Part shown: in pieces, positions 36,773 through 45,845 of the stretch | How the letters are laid out: each line of letters opens with the position of its first letter | How positions within the stretch are numbered: position 1 is the stretch's first letter | DNA from: an uncultured Bacteroidales bacterium | GTDB lineage: Bacteria; Bacteroidota; Bacteroidia; Bacteroidales; ML635J-15 | DNA: 64,000 bases | Direction of reading: 5' to 3' | Assembly (NCBI GenBank): GCA_905234755.1 | Contig: CAJOIT010000011.1 | Coordinates: 110,692 to 174,691, forward strand | The notes under the pieces: model-generated | Told to the model about the DNA's origin: nothing | The model's input: the letters and a program-made list of their open reading frames with translations, nothing else | Database searches by the model: none | Position numbers and translations under genes: made by a program

Positions 36773-39700
36773 TTAGAAGTTATTCAAATCTGTTGGACGA
36801 AGTGCTCCGAACCACTTAACCACTTTTTCACCGATTCCAGGAGCTTTAATATGGATCAGATATACACCACTTGATATAACAATGTTAGCGGAGTTCGTAA
36901 GATCCCATTCTATGAATGTAGTCTCAGTATCCTTGTCAAACCGTCTTACCATTGTACCATTAATATTGTATATCGAAATTGTACAAGTCTTAGGCAGGTT
37001 GGTAATTCTTACCTTATTATCCAACTGGTTCGACTCGTAGTATGACGATCCGTAGTAAGGATTAGGTACAACCCTTATAAGGTCAAGTGCATTCTCAGCT
37101 GTTTCCTGATCATCGTGGATTGTCTTAATATCAGAGGTTGAGAACTTGAAGAATGGAGCATTTCTGTTTTCAGGATTTGCTACTTCAAATTCTTTCATGC
37201 CAACATGATATGGAGTTGCTACTCTGATTTTGATTGTTACATCAGTAGCAAGGTAGTCATACTTTTCATTACGCAATGGTATTGCACACCACATTGCACT
37301 CTTGTATACATTTCTCATTTGTGATACAGCACCTGTTTGCTCGTACTTCAACAACTTATCGTAAATGTAATTACATGAATCGTATGCCGGTGCATTTGTT
37401 CCAGCGAAATCACCATCATCTGATGATTCACGCTCATTGGCCATTACATATATATAGTGCTTACCACCAAGAATAGGATTGCTATGAATATCCATGACAT
37501 CTGATGTTGGATTCCAAATCATATCGCGACCGTTTTCACCAGTCATCCATGAATCCTCACCAAACATTATGTTCAAGCGTTCACCCGTTGCAATATCGAT
37601 TGCATAGCCTGGGAACCATCCGAGACCATGAGTACCATCGTTCAATGGATTACCTTCCTTGTCAACTGACGGGCTCTTTCTCAAACCGAACTTCAAGGCT
37701 CTTTCGTAACTTGTGTAGTTAACCCTTGTGTCTTCCTTGTCGAAACCATAATCATCTGTTGACCATTCATTTTCGTTCATTTCAATAACACAGCAACGCG
37801 ACCACTTAGACTTATCTGCTGTAATTACAATATCAACAGATGTCATCGGGTGCTTATCGTTGATTGTCATATATGTACGAGCCTGCTTTGGCAACAAACC
37901 GAACTTGGTGTTATTTATATAGTATGCAGGCCCCCACTTGCCACCGCAAATCTTTTCCATGTTCTGGTTATCATCACCTGTGAAATCTTGCAATGCATCA
38001 TCGTACTGACCATCTTCGTGATTTGGATACCTGAATGTACCTGTTCTTATCCAGTTTGTCCACTTCAAAGCCTGAACTTCCTGATAAGCATCCATATCGG
38101 CGAAGAAAGACAACCAAGGCTTGGTTTCATCTGCAAAAGTAATGCTTGACGAAATAACACCATTATTATTTGTATTGTTATTCTTGTCGCCTGTATGGAA
38201 TTCCTGTGCTATTGCAATAGAGAAGCCCCAATTCATGAATAACTGTTCGTTTGAAGAACCGAGCTGTACAGACACATCCGAATGAACCGTATCACCTGCC
38301 GAATTGTAAACTACAAATGGGAATGGAGTAAAGGATTCTGTCAAATAAGCCCTTGTACCCATTGTACCATTGGCATTGGCATTAAGTCTATCCGAACCTG
38401 GTAATGAAGCGTCGAACTTAACATAATATGTGTCATCAACAATATTAAGAGGATCAATAACCTTTACATTGATAGGACCCTTGCCGTTTTCGTAAACACG
38501 CTCAGAAACCTTCCAAGGATAACCTGACATAATGTCTTCGAGGGTTTCCTTTGTAAGTTCCAACTCGTTGTTTCCGTTTCCATAACCTTCGAGCATAGTA
38601 ATTTGAGGACCATAACCGTAATCACCTTGGATTACTGTACCACCAACGCTTGTTATGTGCGGGGTTACAGAATAAACCTTAATGTTATTTCTACCTGCCA
38701 AGTATGGAGTCTTCTGACCCTTGAAAGTAGATTCATCATTCTGGTCATACTTCATTGTCGGGTTGTATGAATATGCTATCGCGCTATAGTAGTACTCCCT
38801 ATTGTTAATCAGTCGAGAGTCGCCAGTTGCGAAATAATCCTTCTCAAGAACGAATGTATGTACTATACCTTGGTTTTCACCATTAACCTCCATTACAGGA
38901 ACATTAGCTTCAAGGTCATCAGACCAAGTATAGTTGACAAGTTTAGTGACATTATCCTTTATATCGCACTGGAAAATCTGACGGGCCTTGTCACCATCGT
39001 ATCTATCGGTCATAGAAACAGAAGCATCCTTAAACTGGAATACCTGATAACCCTGGAAGTAGTAGTACATATCACAAGGATCAACCAAAGAATCACCGCA
39101 GAACAATGAAGGATCCTTTTCTGCATATCCTTCAAGATAATTATTTGAACTTGTTCTATTGAAAAGATGGAAAATAAGTTTTCTATCAAGTTCAACGATA
39201 TTGAGTTCTGGAGCATCAGGACCATCAAGAACGCGGAAGCAGTTTTCGAAAAGAATCTGAGCCTTGTCGTCTGCAACCTTTACTGCATCAACCGAAGCAT
39301 AAGCGCCACCTGCAGTTGCTCTTGCCCAAACAGCACCAATTGTAATATCGTTTACCTGTCCTGGTGTCAATGTGAAAGGACCAGCAGCCTGAATCAAACG
39401 CCTATCGTCTGCAGGGTTAGATTCTGTTTCTTCCGTCCAGTTTTCCCTTACGATACCATCTTGACCCCAACCGCATATATCAGTTATTCCAGGGAACATG
39501 AAGTTTGTTGGCTGTGATGGGTCAGCACCAAGAGCTGAAGAATAACCGTCACCACCATAAAGAAGAGGAGTATTGTCCTTCCAGTAACCAGTCATGTAGT
39601 TGTAATATTCTACTGCTGTCTGTGGGTCAGTCTTGTTTTCATTACCACCGGTTGTGTTGTTGAAGTAAATGAAACGCCTCATACCCCAACGCTCGTTATC

Positions 39701-40915
39701 TACAGTACCGTCACCGAAGTTCAAACCGTTGATGTTTCCATTCTTAAAGTCGCCTACTGTACAATCGAGAACCTTCTTACCAGATATTTCAACATAGCTT
39801 GTCGAGTTATCCATACCATCGGGATCCTGATAAGGACCTTCGAAGAAGTCGATTCCGATTGCAGGAGGCTGAGAACCATAACCCTTAGTACCGCTGTAGT
39901 CTTCATCGTTTTCATCACCATTGTAGAAGAAACCGAGACCACGCTGTACATCACAACCTACATAGTCATCGTAACCATTACCCAAGTCACCATCTACGAA
40001 TACACCAAAATATGTATTATATAAGGTATAGGTTGAACGGTTGATAATTCTGTAGTTGTAGAATGTCATGTCGTTCAATGCGTCGTTTGTCTGGAAAGCA
40101 AATGCCTGAGCACGGAATTCGAATCCGATAGCAGCACCGCCTGTTTCAGTATGGATATTACCCTTGTCGTTGTAAACCCACCACATCGAGTAGTCACCGA
40201 AAAGACGAGCAGCCTGACCACGCGGTCTCAAGCAATCAGGGTCTTCGGTAATACCTTCATTAGCGAATTCAAAGTATGGGAAATCACCTCTGTTGCAGTC
40301 GTAGTAACCATCACCGTCCATATCATAGAAAGGTGCAAGATTATAATCATAACCGCCTTCTGGTCCATGAGCAGGCCATTCGCGAATAATATCCGGAATT
40401 GTGTATTCTGGATTAGGATCGCAATCGGGGCTTATGCTGCAATTGTACCATTCTCTAAAATCCTTAACCTGCTGCTTTGACACGCAGAAGTGCTTATCGT
40501 ACTGACGGCATATATCTGCAGAAACAGATGCAATCTCAGCACCAGATATAATCAGTGGGCCAGGCCAATAGTCGATACCAACCTGACGATAACGCTGAGC
40601 TGCGAGTTTCAACTGACCGTTAGCATCCTTACCACCGACCCAAATAGCCGAACAATACAAGGCGTGGACACCACCGTCTCTTGGAACTTCATATTTTGCT
40701 TTTCCCTGAAGGTCCCACCACATGTCACCTCCAGTATGCACCCTGGCTACTACATTGTTCAATTTCAAATCGGTAGAGGTTCTTGCCGATTCGCATCCGC
40801 CCGATGCCTTGGCTACTGGGGTAACATTGACTGTACCCAACCACTTGTCGGCAAGAGCATAATTTGAACAAAGACCAAGTATTACTACAAATACTATTTT
40901 ATTTAATCTTTTCAT
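36773..40915 (-). CDS. Large secreted protein with C-terminal T9SS-like/FlgD-like domain
   Basis: 1380 residues; signal peptide MKRLNKIVFVVILGLCSNYA (cleavage about 22). I do not recognise the main body. It has an acidic, calcium-site-like DMDGDGYYDCNRGDF near residues 195-210, many Asp/Gly/Asn/Tyr loops (FVDGDLGNGYDDYVG, YNGDENDEDYSG) and two Cys-rich stretches. The last ~100 residues (from IRVVPNPYYGSSYYES to KVVKWFGALRPTDLNNF) look like the Ig-like sorting/FlgD fold, with the VVPNPYYG start but no canonical KxxVxR end. It sits between the TonB receptor (30 bp) and the PorV-like gene (14 bp). Both flanking start sites share CGATATGAAAAG. Likely surface-exposed or secreted. Confidence 0.72.
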   Translation of the reverse strand: MKRLNKIVFVVILGLCSNYALADKWLGTVNVTPVAKASGGCESARTSTDLKLNNVVARVHTGGDMWWDLQGKAKYEVPRDGGVHALYCSAIWVGGKDANGQLKLAAQRYRQVGIDYWPGPLIISGAEIASVSADICRQYDKHFCVSKQQVKDFREWYNCSISPDCDPNPEYTIPDIIREWPAHGPEGGYDYNLAPFYDMDGDGYYDCNRGDFPYFEFANEGITEDPDCLRPRGQAARLFGDYSMWWVYNDKGNIHTETGGAAIGFEFRAQAFAFQTNDALNDMTFYNYRIINRSTYTLYNTYFGVFVDGDLGNGYDDYVGCDVQRGLGFFYNGDENDEDYSGTKGYGSQPPAIGIDFFEGPYQDPDGMDNSTSYVEISGKKVLDCTVGDFKNGNINGLNFGDGTVDNERWGMRRFIYFNNTTGGNENKTDPQTAVEYYNYMTGYWKDNTPLLYGGDGYSSALGADPSQPTNFMFPGITDICGWGQDGIVRENWTEETESNPADDRRLIQAAGPFTLTPGQVNDITIGAVWARATAGGAYASVDAVKVADDKAQILFENCFRVLDGPDAPELNIVELDRKLIFHLFNRTSSNNYLEGYAEKDPSLFCGDSLVDPCDMYYYFQGYQVFQFKDASVSMTDRYDGDKARQIFQCDIKDNVTKLVNYTWSDDLEANVPVMEVNGENQGIVHTFVLEKDYFATGDSRLINNREYYYSAIAYSYNPTMKYDQNDESTFKGQKTPYLAGRNNIKVYSVTPHITSVGGTVIQGDYGYGPQITMLEGYGNGNNELELTKETLEDIMSGYPWKVSERVYENGKGPINVKVIDPLNIVDDTYYVKFDASLPGSDRLNANANGTMGTRAYLTESFTPFPFVVYNSAGDTVHSDVSVQLGSSNEQLFMNWGFSIAIAQEFHTGDKNNNTNNNGVISSSITFADETKPWLSFFADMDAYQEVQALKWTNWIRTGTFRYPNHEDGQYDDALQDFTGDDNQNMEKICGGKWGPAYYINNTKFGLLPKQARTYMTINDKHPMTSVDIVITADKSKWSRCCVIEMNENEWSTDDYGFDKEDTRVNYTSYERALKFGLRKSPSVDKEGNPLNDGTHGLGWFPGYAIDIATGERLNIMFGEDSWMTGENGRDMIWNPTSDVMDIHSNPILGGKHYIYVMANERESSDDGDFAGTNAPAYDSCNYIYDKLLKYEQTGAVSQMRNVYKSAMWCAIPLRNEKYDYLATDVTIKIRVATPYHVGMKEFEVANPENRNAPFFKFSTSDIKTIHDDQETAENALDLIRVVPNPYYGSSYYESNQLDNKVRITNLPKTCTISIYNINGTMVRRFDKDTETTFIEWDLTNSANIVISSGVYLIHIKAPGIGEKVVKWFGALRPTDLNNF

Positions 40916-40945
40916 ATCGTGATATTTGTATTTTCTTTAAATAAT

Positions 40946-43900
40946 TTAGAATGAGAAACTAACACCTAATCTTACCGTTGTTGGCAACATATAATAACCT
41001 GGTTGGTTGATATACATTGCGTAGAAGTTCCTGAATGCTTCCTCATCGGTCTGAGATGCAATCTGTGTCTGGTAATCTGCATAGTTCAGATAACCATCGT
41101 CTCCGGCATTACCTGTGTATGCATATACATACATAGGAGTCTTGGAATTCAACAGGTTGTTTACTTCCAATGAAATTCTGAGGTATCCATATTTTTCCTT
41201 CGAACCTTCGTCCTTAGCCTTAGCAAGTCTAAGTCTGATGTCCTTCGAAACACTCATATCAACCTTTGTTCTCCAAGGCTTGGTTGCACCGTTCAAAGAA
41301 CCAACGATTACACCATTATTAGGTTCTGTCTTCTTTGTATAAGGAGTACCCGAACCTGATACGATAGTGAAGTTAACACCGGTATTAGCTAAGATGTGTT
41401 TACCTCTAATCTTTGGACCATTGTATGGAGTTCCATCAGCCTTGCCACCGAAACGATAGTCAAGTACAATCTGGAAGTTGTGACGCTGGTCAACATCCAA
41501 AGGAAGGATAGTTCTCAAGTTAGGATTATCGGACTTAACGATTGAAGCACCTGAATCGTAGCTTGAACCAGTACCCTTAGCCCACTGCAAGGTATAGTTG
41601 GCTCTCAATGTAATGTTACCGGTTCTTCTAAGGTCGTATGACAAGGTGAAACCTCTAACTGTACCGAAGTCGATGTTACCCAGTGTGTAGTATGTTATAG
41701 GATATGCACCATATACTGAAATTGTCTGCAACTTATCACGCATTTCACGATAGAATGCCGAAAGTTTAATTGACGATGTATTTCCAAGTTTCTGTTGGAA
41801 ACCTAATTCGTAGTCGATTGTCTTTTCTGTCTTGAGGTCAGGATTGTTCAATGTTGATGTTCCCAACTGTCTAATGTACATATATTCAATCGGGCTGAGC
41901 TGTCCGCCTGCCGTTGGACGCTGAGAAAGAATATCGTAGTGAGCGAAGAACAAAGCGTCTTCAGAAATCGGGAACGAGAATGCGATACGAGGCATTACAA
42001 CAACCTGTGGCTGGTAATCCTTGAATGCTGATGCATTAAGTTCCTCTCCTGGGTCAACCAAGTAAGGTGAAATACCATTAGCACCCTGTATCGAGTTCGG
42101 GTTGTCAATTTCAAGACCGTTAGCATTGTACCAAACGCTTCCAACACGGTAACCTGTGATTTCGGTAGGATTGTTTATATCGTTAACATAAACAACTGCT
42201 TCGTCTGGAATATTACCTGGGTGGTTTGTCGAATTAATAAGGTCTACTTCCTTATTTCCAACAGTATATGCATTATGCAAAGTATATTGGTCTTTCAAAA
42301 CGCTCTGGTTAGCATCGTAACGGTCGATACGAACACCTATATTAAAGATAAGGTCCTTGAAAGCAAACTTATCCTGAATGTAACCTGCCATATAAGTAGG
42401 CTCAAACGGAGCGATTGGTCTGTCGAGGAATCCGTCGCCATCGACATCCTTTGTGAAGAAATCCTCGAAAGTAGGCTTGTAGTTCAACTTGTTGCCTGCA
42501 TAGTCGTAGCCATAGTATGAAACATAGCTTGAACCTTGGTTGAACAATTCATCTGCACTGAACCAGTTCAAGTCGAATGTACTTGGGTCGTATGAATCAA
42601 TGTTAATCCAGTCAGTTCCATCAACAGCAAGACCTAAAGCTTCACGCAAGTGCTTATCGAATCTCTTCTGTGTAGAAGCATTGTAAATTCTCGGATAATC
42701 GATTGTGTCATTAAAATGGCCATCCTCATCTCTATAAACAATAGGCTGAGTCTTGTCAATTTCCTCTATGTGACTATTTGTCAAGCTTCTTGCAAGACTC
42801 CACAAACCGTATGAGGAAACGCCGAAATATGAGTCACTTCTCTGCTCAAACTCGAAACCGAGACTGATTTCGTGTCCACCAAGGTCAGCTGCTGCATTGG
42901 CAGTAACTCTCAACTGAGTTGCATCTGACTTCGAATAGGAACCGTATGGAACACCTGGCACCTGCCACATACCATAGATGTTACCAGGTCCGTCACCGTT
43001 AAGCAAACCGCCATACATCTCAATATACTGAGTGTACATTGTTGGGAAGCTGCTACCCATATAATCGTAGAACTGATTTGTATAGTTAGCAAGTGCTGGA
43101 TTCAAACTACCTGCAGTAAAATCGTCCACCTGATAGAAATGTGTTTCCATGCAGTAACCTGTCAAACCTGTAACAGAGTCCTGTGACCATGAATAAAATT
43201 TATTCGGTGTAATGTCAAATTTTCCTACATAACCATTGTCGAAGTAATTATCCCAGTGATTTACATCACCCGACTGTGAGTGTACCTTTGTATAATCCAC
43301 CTGAATTGTATAGTATGGATTTCTGAAGAACGACTTCTTTTCTCCTTCTTCGTCTTCCTTTTCTCTGAACTTCTGGGTCAAACGACCATACATACGGTAG
43401 CTACCATATTTCTGGCGACCATTGTTTTCAGAGTTGAACAAAGAATTACCCCTTGAATAGATTCTTGCATCGGCAAGATAAATATTGGTACCGAAAGTAA
43501 TATCCAAATCCCTGATTGGAGCGATATCAATCTTAGCAGCAATATTCAAGTTCTTGTTTGTTGCATTTGATCTTCTTCTCTTGTTGTAGAACGAGTCGTT
43601 CATTAAATATAAGGTATTCTGATAAACGACTGCACCGTTTTCCGATTCAACAAGACGAAGCGGATTATTTGTCATTTCTTCTTTTACATCATCGTATGCT
43701 CTCCACTCTCCTACTGCCGATGGACTACCGTCCAATACATAAGCACCTTCGGCCGAAACCAAGAAGCCCATGATTGTTCTCTTGCGGTTAGTCTCAGGAT
43801 CTGTCTTTGTCCAAATAGGACCCGACAAAGTAAGACCAGCAAGGTTGTATCCATAGCCTTCTACCGAGCAAAGGATTTCGGCACCGCCCCAGAATTCGGA

Positions 43901-44578
43901 AGCAGGGCCCTTGGTGGTCAAGCTGATGATACCACCAGTAGCATCACCGTACTGTGCGGGAACACCACCGGTGATAACCGATACCTGTTCGATTGCTGAC
44001 TTTGGAACACTGCTGGAACCACGAACCTTGACACCATCAACATAGTAAACGACATCTTCGGAACGCGAACCTCTAATACTACCTACAGAACCATTTTCGG
44101 AATACACACCACCAACTGTTGATGCAACAGCATCAGCCGAACGAGCAGTCATTCTCGAAATGTCCTCGGAAGTCATTGTTCCACCAGACTGGGTCTGGTC
44201 CTTCTGGATAAGAGGAACCTTATATTCAATAACCTCAACCTCGGCAAGCATTTCTGCTTCGGGTTTCAACTTGAAGTTCTGGAAAGTAATCTGACCAGCG
44301 GTAATCTGAACATTTGAGTACTTTACCGTACCGTAACCTATATATGATGCCGAAACATCATACTTGCCGGCTTTAATCGGCTTGATACTGAACCTACCGT
44401 CAAAATCGGTCATACCTCCAGTAACGACATTTCCGTTCTCCTCAATGGAAACATTGGCGAACGGAACTGGTTCGTTGGTCGATGCATCAATTACAGTACC
44501 ATTCAAAGTACCCACCTGAGCATACAACCCTGCACTTGCTAAGAGTGCCAAAATCAACAATTGTATTCTTCGTAACAT
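40946..44578 (-). CDS. TonB-dependent receptor with CarboxypepD_reg domain
   Basis: 1210-residue outer-membrane receptor. Signal peptide MLRRIQLLILALLASAGLYA; CarboxypepD_reg/CNA-B-like domain at residues ~22-110 (GTVIDASTNEPVPFANVSI); plug domain ~125-245 (DAVASTVGGVYSENGSVGSIRGSRSEDVVYYVDG, GGVPAQYGDATGGIISLTT); a barrel to the C-terminal VRLGVSFSF with terminal Phe. No SusD homologue follows, so it is not a standard SusCD pair. Substrate unknown. It is first of a three-gene unit with a secreted protein and a PorV-family protein. The promoter is at 44631-44662. Confidence 0.9.
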   Translation of the reverse strand: MLRRIQLLILALLASAGLYAQVGTLNGTVIDASTNEPVPFANVSIEENGNVVTGGMTDFDGRFSIKPIKAGKYDVSASYIGYGTVKYSNVQITAGQITFQNFKLKPEAEMLAEVEVIEYKVPLIQKDQTQSGGTMTSEDISRMTARSADAVASTVGGVYSENGSVGSIRGSRSEDVVYYVDGVKVRGSSSVPKSAIEQVSVITGGVPAQYGDATGGIISLTTKGPASEFWGGAEILCSVEGYGYNLAGLTLSGPIWTKTDPETNRKRTIMGFLVSAEGAYVLDGSPSAVGEWRAYDDVKEEMTNNPLRLVESENGAVVYQNTLYLMNDSFYNKRRRSNATNKNLNIAAKIDIAPIRDLDITFGTNIYLADARIYSRGNSLFNSENNGRQKYGSYRMYGRLTQKFREKEDEEGEKKSFFRNPYYTIQVDYTKVHSQSGDVNHWDNYFDNGYVGKFDITPNKFYSWSQDSVTGLTGYCMETHFYQVDDFTAGSLNPALANYTNQFYDYMGSSFPTMYTQYIEMYGGLLNGDGPGNIYGMWQVPGVPYGSYSKSDATQLRVTANAAADLGGHEISLGFEFEQRSDSYFGVSSYGLWSLARSLTNSHIEEIDKTQPIVYRDEDGHFNDTIDYPRIYNASTQKRFDKHLREALGLAVDGTDWINIDSYDPSTFDLNWFSADELFNQGSSYVSYYGYDYAGNKLNYKPTFEDFFTKDVDGDGFLDRPIAPFEPTYMAGYIQDKFAFKDLIFNIGVRIDRYDANQSVLKDQYTLHNAYTVGNKEVDLINSTNHPGNIPDEAVVYVNDINNPTEITGYRVGSVWYNANGLEIDNPNSIQGANGISPYLVDPGEELNASAFKDYQPQVVVMPRIAFSFPISEDALFFAHYDILSQRPTAGGQLSPIEYMYIRQLGTSTLNNPDLKTEKTIDYELGFQQKLGNTSSIKLSAFYREMRDKLQTISVYGAYPITYYTLGNIDFGTVRGFTLSYDLRRTGNITLRANYTLQWAKGTGSSYDSGASIVKSDNPNLRTILPLDVDQRHNFQIVLDYRFGGKADGTPYNGPKIRGKHILANTGVNFTIVSGSGTPYTKKTEPNNGVIVGSLNGATKPWRTKVDMSVSKDIRLRLAKAKDEGSKEKYGYLRISLEVNNLLNSKTPMYVYAYTGNAGDDGYLNYADYQTQIASQTDEEAFRNFYAMYINQPGYYMLPTTVRLGVSFSF

Positions 44579-44630
44579 AATAAAATTTTACTTACTTACT
44601 ACTTATATCTCCCCTAATAAAATGGGGCTT

Positions 44631-44662
44631 CAAAATTACTACACATTTTCGTTTCTTAACAA
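44631..44662 (-). promoter_or_regulatory. Promoter of the TonB-receptor operon
   Basis: Minus strand TTG (44662-44660), 21-bp spacer, TAATTTTG (44638-44631). Leader about 50 nt to the ATG at 44578, containing an AGTAAGTAAGTAAA track. Confidence 0.65.
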
Positions 44663-44725
44663 CTTTTTTGCTTTTTTTTTCTTAAAAATTAACAACAAAA
44701 ACACAATACATTATAACTCAATGCG

Positions 44726-45253
44726 TTATCGCTTATTATTTTTGTTAGCAATTCTTTTAGACTTCTTCATCCGCTTGTAGACTTTTTTTCTGCTTGCGAT
44801 GTCTTTTCCTGAACCGCTTATCTTCTTATGATAATTCTTGAGCATCTTTTTTCTTTCTTTTTCCGCAAGCTTATCCTTCTTAGCCTCTTCGCGTTGCTTC
44901 TGCTTCTCCAATTTCTGGACAAGTTTTTCCTCTGGAGTCAGTTTTTCATCTTTCTTCTTTACCCTGCGAGATTTTATGTCCCGCTCAATGCTATACGACT
45001 GCAATTTATTTTGTTGCTTCTTGGCTTTGTTCATCCTTTTTTCCGAATCGCGGTTATTTTGCGCACGCAATTCTTCCTTCCTTCTTTCATTAGCCTTACG
45101 ATTTTGTTCTATGCGTCTTTCTTCCTGCTTATCAATGGATTCCGCATTTCTATCTTTCTTTGGAGAATAATTAACCTGTGCGGTTGAATAAATGGGAATA
45201 AAAATTATTACCAATAATAATACGGTAAAAACATTTTTCGCTAATTTTGCCAT
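44726..45253 (-). CDS. Secreted highly charged coiled-coil protein, unknown
   Basis: 175 residues; signal peptide MAKLAKNVFTVLLLVIIFIP...YSTAQ (cleavage about 26), then an almost entirely K/E/R/Q/N-rich helical region (residues 35-175, e.g. EERRIEQNRKANERRKEELR) and a Lys/Arg-rich tail KRMKKSKRIANKNNKR. No known family or catalytic motif. The strong positive charge suggests binding to acidic surface polymers, nucleic acid or peptidoglycan in the envelope (inference). Its ATG at 45253 is only 19 bp from the divergent Rieske-like gene, and its -7 box lies inside that gene. Confidence 0.65.
   Translation of the reverse strand: MAKLAKNVFTVLLLVIIFIPIYSTAQVNYSPKKDRNAESIDKQEERRIEQNRKANERRKEELRAQNNRDSEKRMNKAKKQQNKLQSYSIERDIKSRRVKKKDEKLTPEEKLVQKLEKQKQREEAKKDKLAEKERKKMLKNYHKKISGSGKDIASRKKVYKRMKKSKRIANKNNKR
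45242..45249 (+). promoter_or_regulatory. -7 element for the Rieske-like gene, inside the divergent coding sequence
   Basis: TAATTTTG, perfect -7 match, 23 bp before the ATG at 45273 and inside the first codons of the minus-strand 175-aa gene. The -33 is not a clear TTG. Confidence 0.45.
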
Positions 45254-45272
45254 CGTCTATAATATTTCTCTT

Positions 45273-45710
45273 ATGAAAACGCTGACAAAGATAATAATTA
45301 TTTCAATCATAACGCTTGCCCTTGGTGTTGTCCCAGCATGCGAGAACGAAGAATATGTTCCTTATGTATATGTGAATGTACAGCTATACCCCGACATGCC
45401 GTCTCATATAGCACTGAAGACTCCCGGCAACTACCTTTATGTTGATGGAGGTTACAAGGGAATCGTAGTCGCTTGCACAGCTCCCGATGAATGGGTTGCT
45501 TTCGACCGTGCATGTCCGCACCACCCGAAGACAAAGGATGCAATACTTAGCGTAGATTCCACAGGACTATTCCTCGAATGCCCGATATGTGGATCTAAAT
45601 TTAACTTGAACGATGGCAACATAGTAAGCGGTCCTTCAAAATACACTCCGCTACAATACACAACAGACTATCAGGGTTCTGTGCTGTATATATATAATTC
45701 GTACTATTAG
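45273..45710 (+). CDS. Rieske-like [2Fe-2S] lipoprotein with Cys-X-His / Cys-X2-Cys ligands
   Basis: 145 residues from the ATG at 45273: MKTLTKIIIISIITLALG followed by lipobox VPAC (Cys23), so an exported lipoprotein. The C-terminal half has the Rieske two-loop pattern: CPH at 81-83 (FDRACPHHPKTKD) and CPIC at 103-106 (ECPICGSKFNLNDGN), then the Pro loop GPSKYTPLQYTT. Normal Rieske centres use Cys-X-His and Cys-X2-His; here the fourth ligand position is Cys106 (TGT at 45588-45590), giving a 3Cys:1His set if His83 binds. No electron-transfer partner is nearby. The longer frame upstream has no good start and overlaps the divergent gene. Confidence 0.8.
   Translation: MKTLTKIIIISIITLALGVVPACENEEYVPYVYVNVQLYPDMPSHIALKTPGNYLYVDGGYKGIVVACTAPDEWVAFDRACPHHPKTKDAILSVDSTGLFLECPICGSKFNLNDGNIVSGPSKYTPLQYTTDYQGSVLYIYNSYY
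45286..45293 (-). promoter_or_regulatory. -7 element for the 175-aa gene, inside the Rieske-like coding sequence
   Basis: Minus strand TATCTTTG, perfect -7 match, 32 bp upstream of the ATG at 45253 and within the signal-peptide codons of the Rieske-like gene. No clear -33. Confidence 0.45.
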
Positions 45711-45716
45711 GATTTA

Positions 45717-45830
45717 AAGGCTAACGCCCGTTTATGTGGCTGCGCCGTTCAAGTTGTTTGATGGTTCAATGATTTGAAGATTCGAAAATTTGAAGATTCG
45801 ATGATTAGCTTCGCTGAACAAAAGCTTCAA
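45717..45830. repeat. Degenerate dispersed intergenic repeat, third copy
   Basis: gtttatgtggctgcgccgttc followed by gtttgatggttcaatgattt and tandem gattcgaa/gattcgatgatt units; the same order of pieces is at 5683-5745. It fills the gap between the convergent Rieske-like and HhH genes. Confidence 0.6.
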
Positions 45831-45845
45831 AAATGATTGGATAAC

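Noticed and set aside
44611..44627. CCCC/GGGG hairpin in the TonB-operon leader as another start-proximal terminator
   Set aside because: Only a 4-bp stem with a 9-nt loop and no T-run; not comparable with the rimP and greA leader stems.
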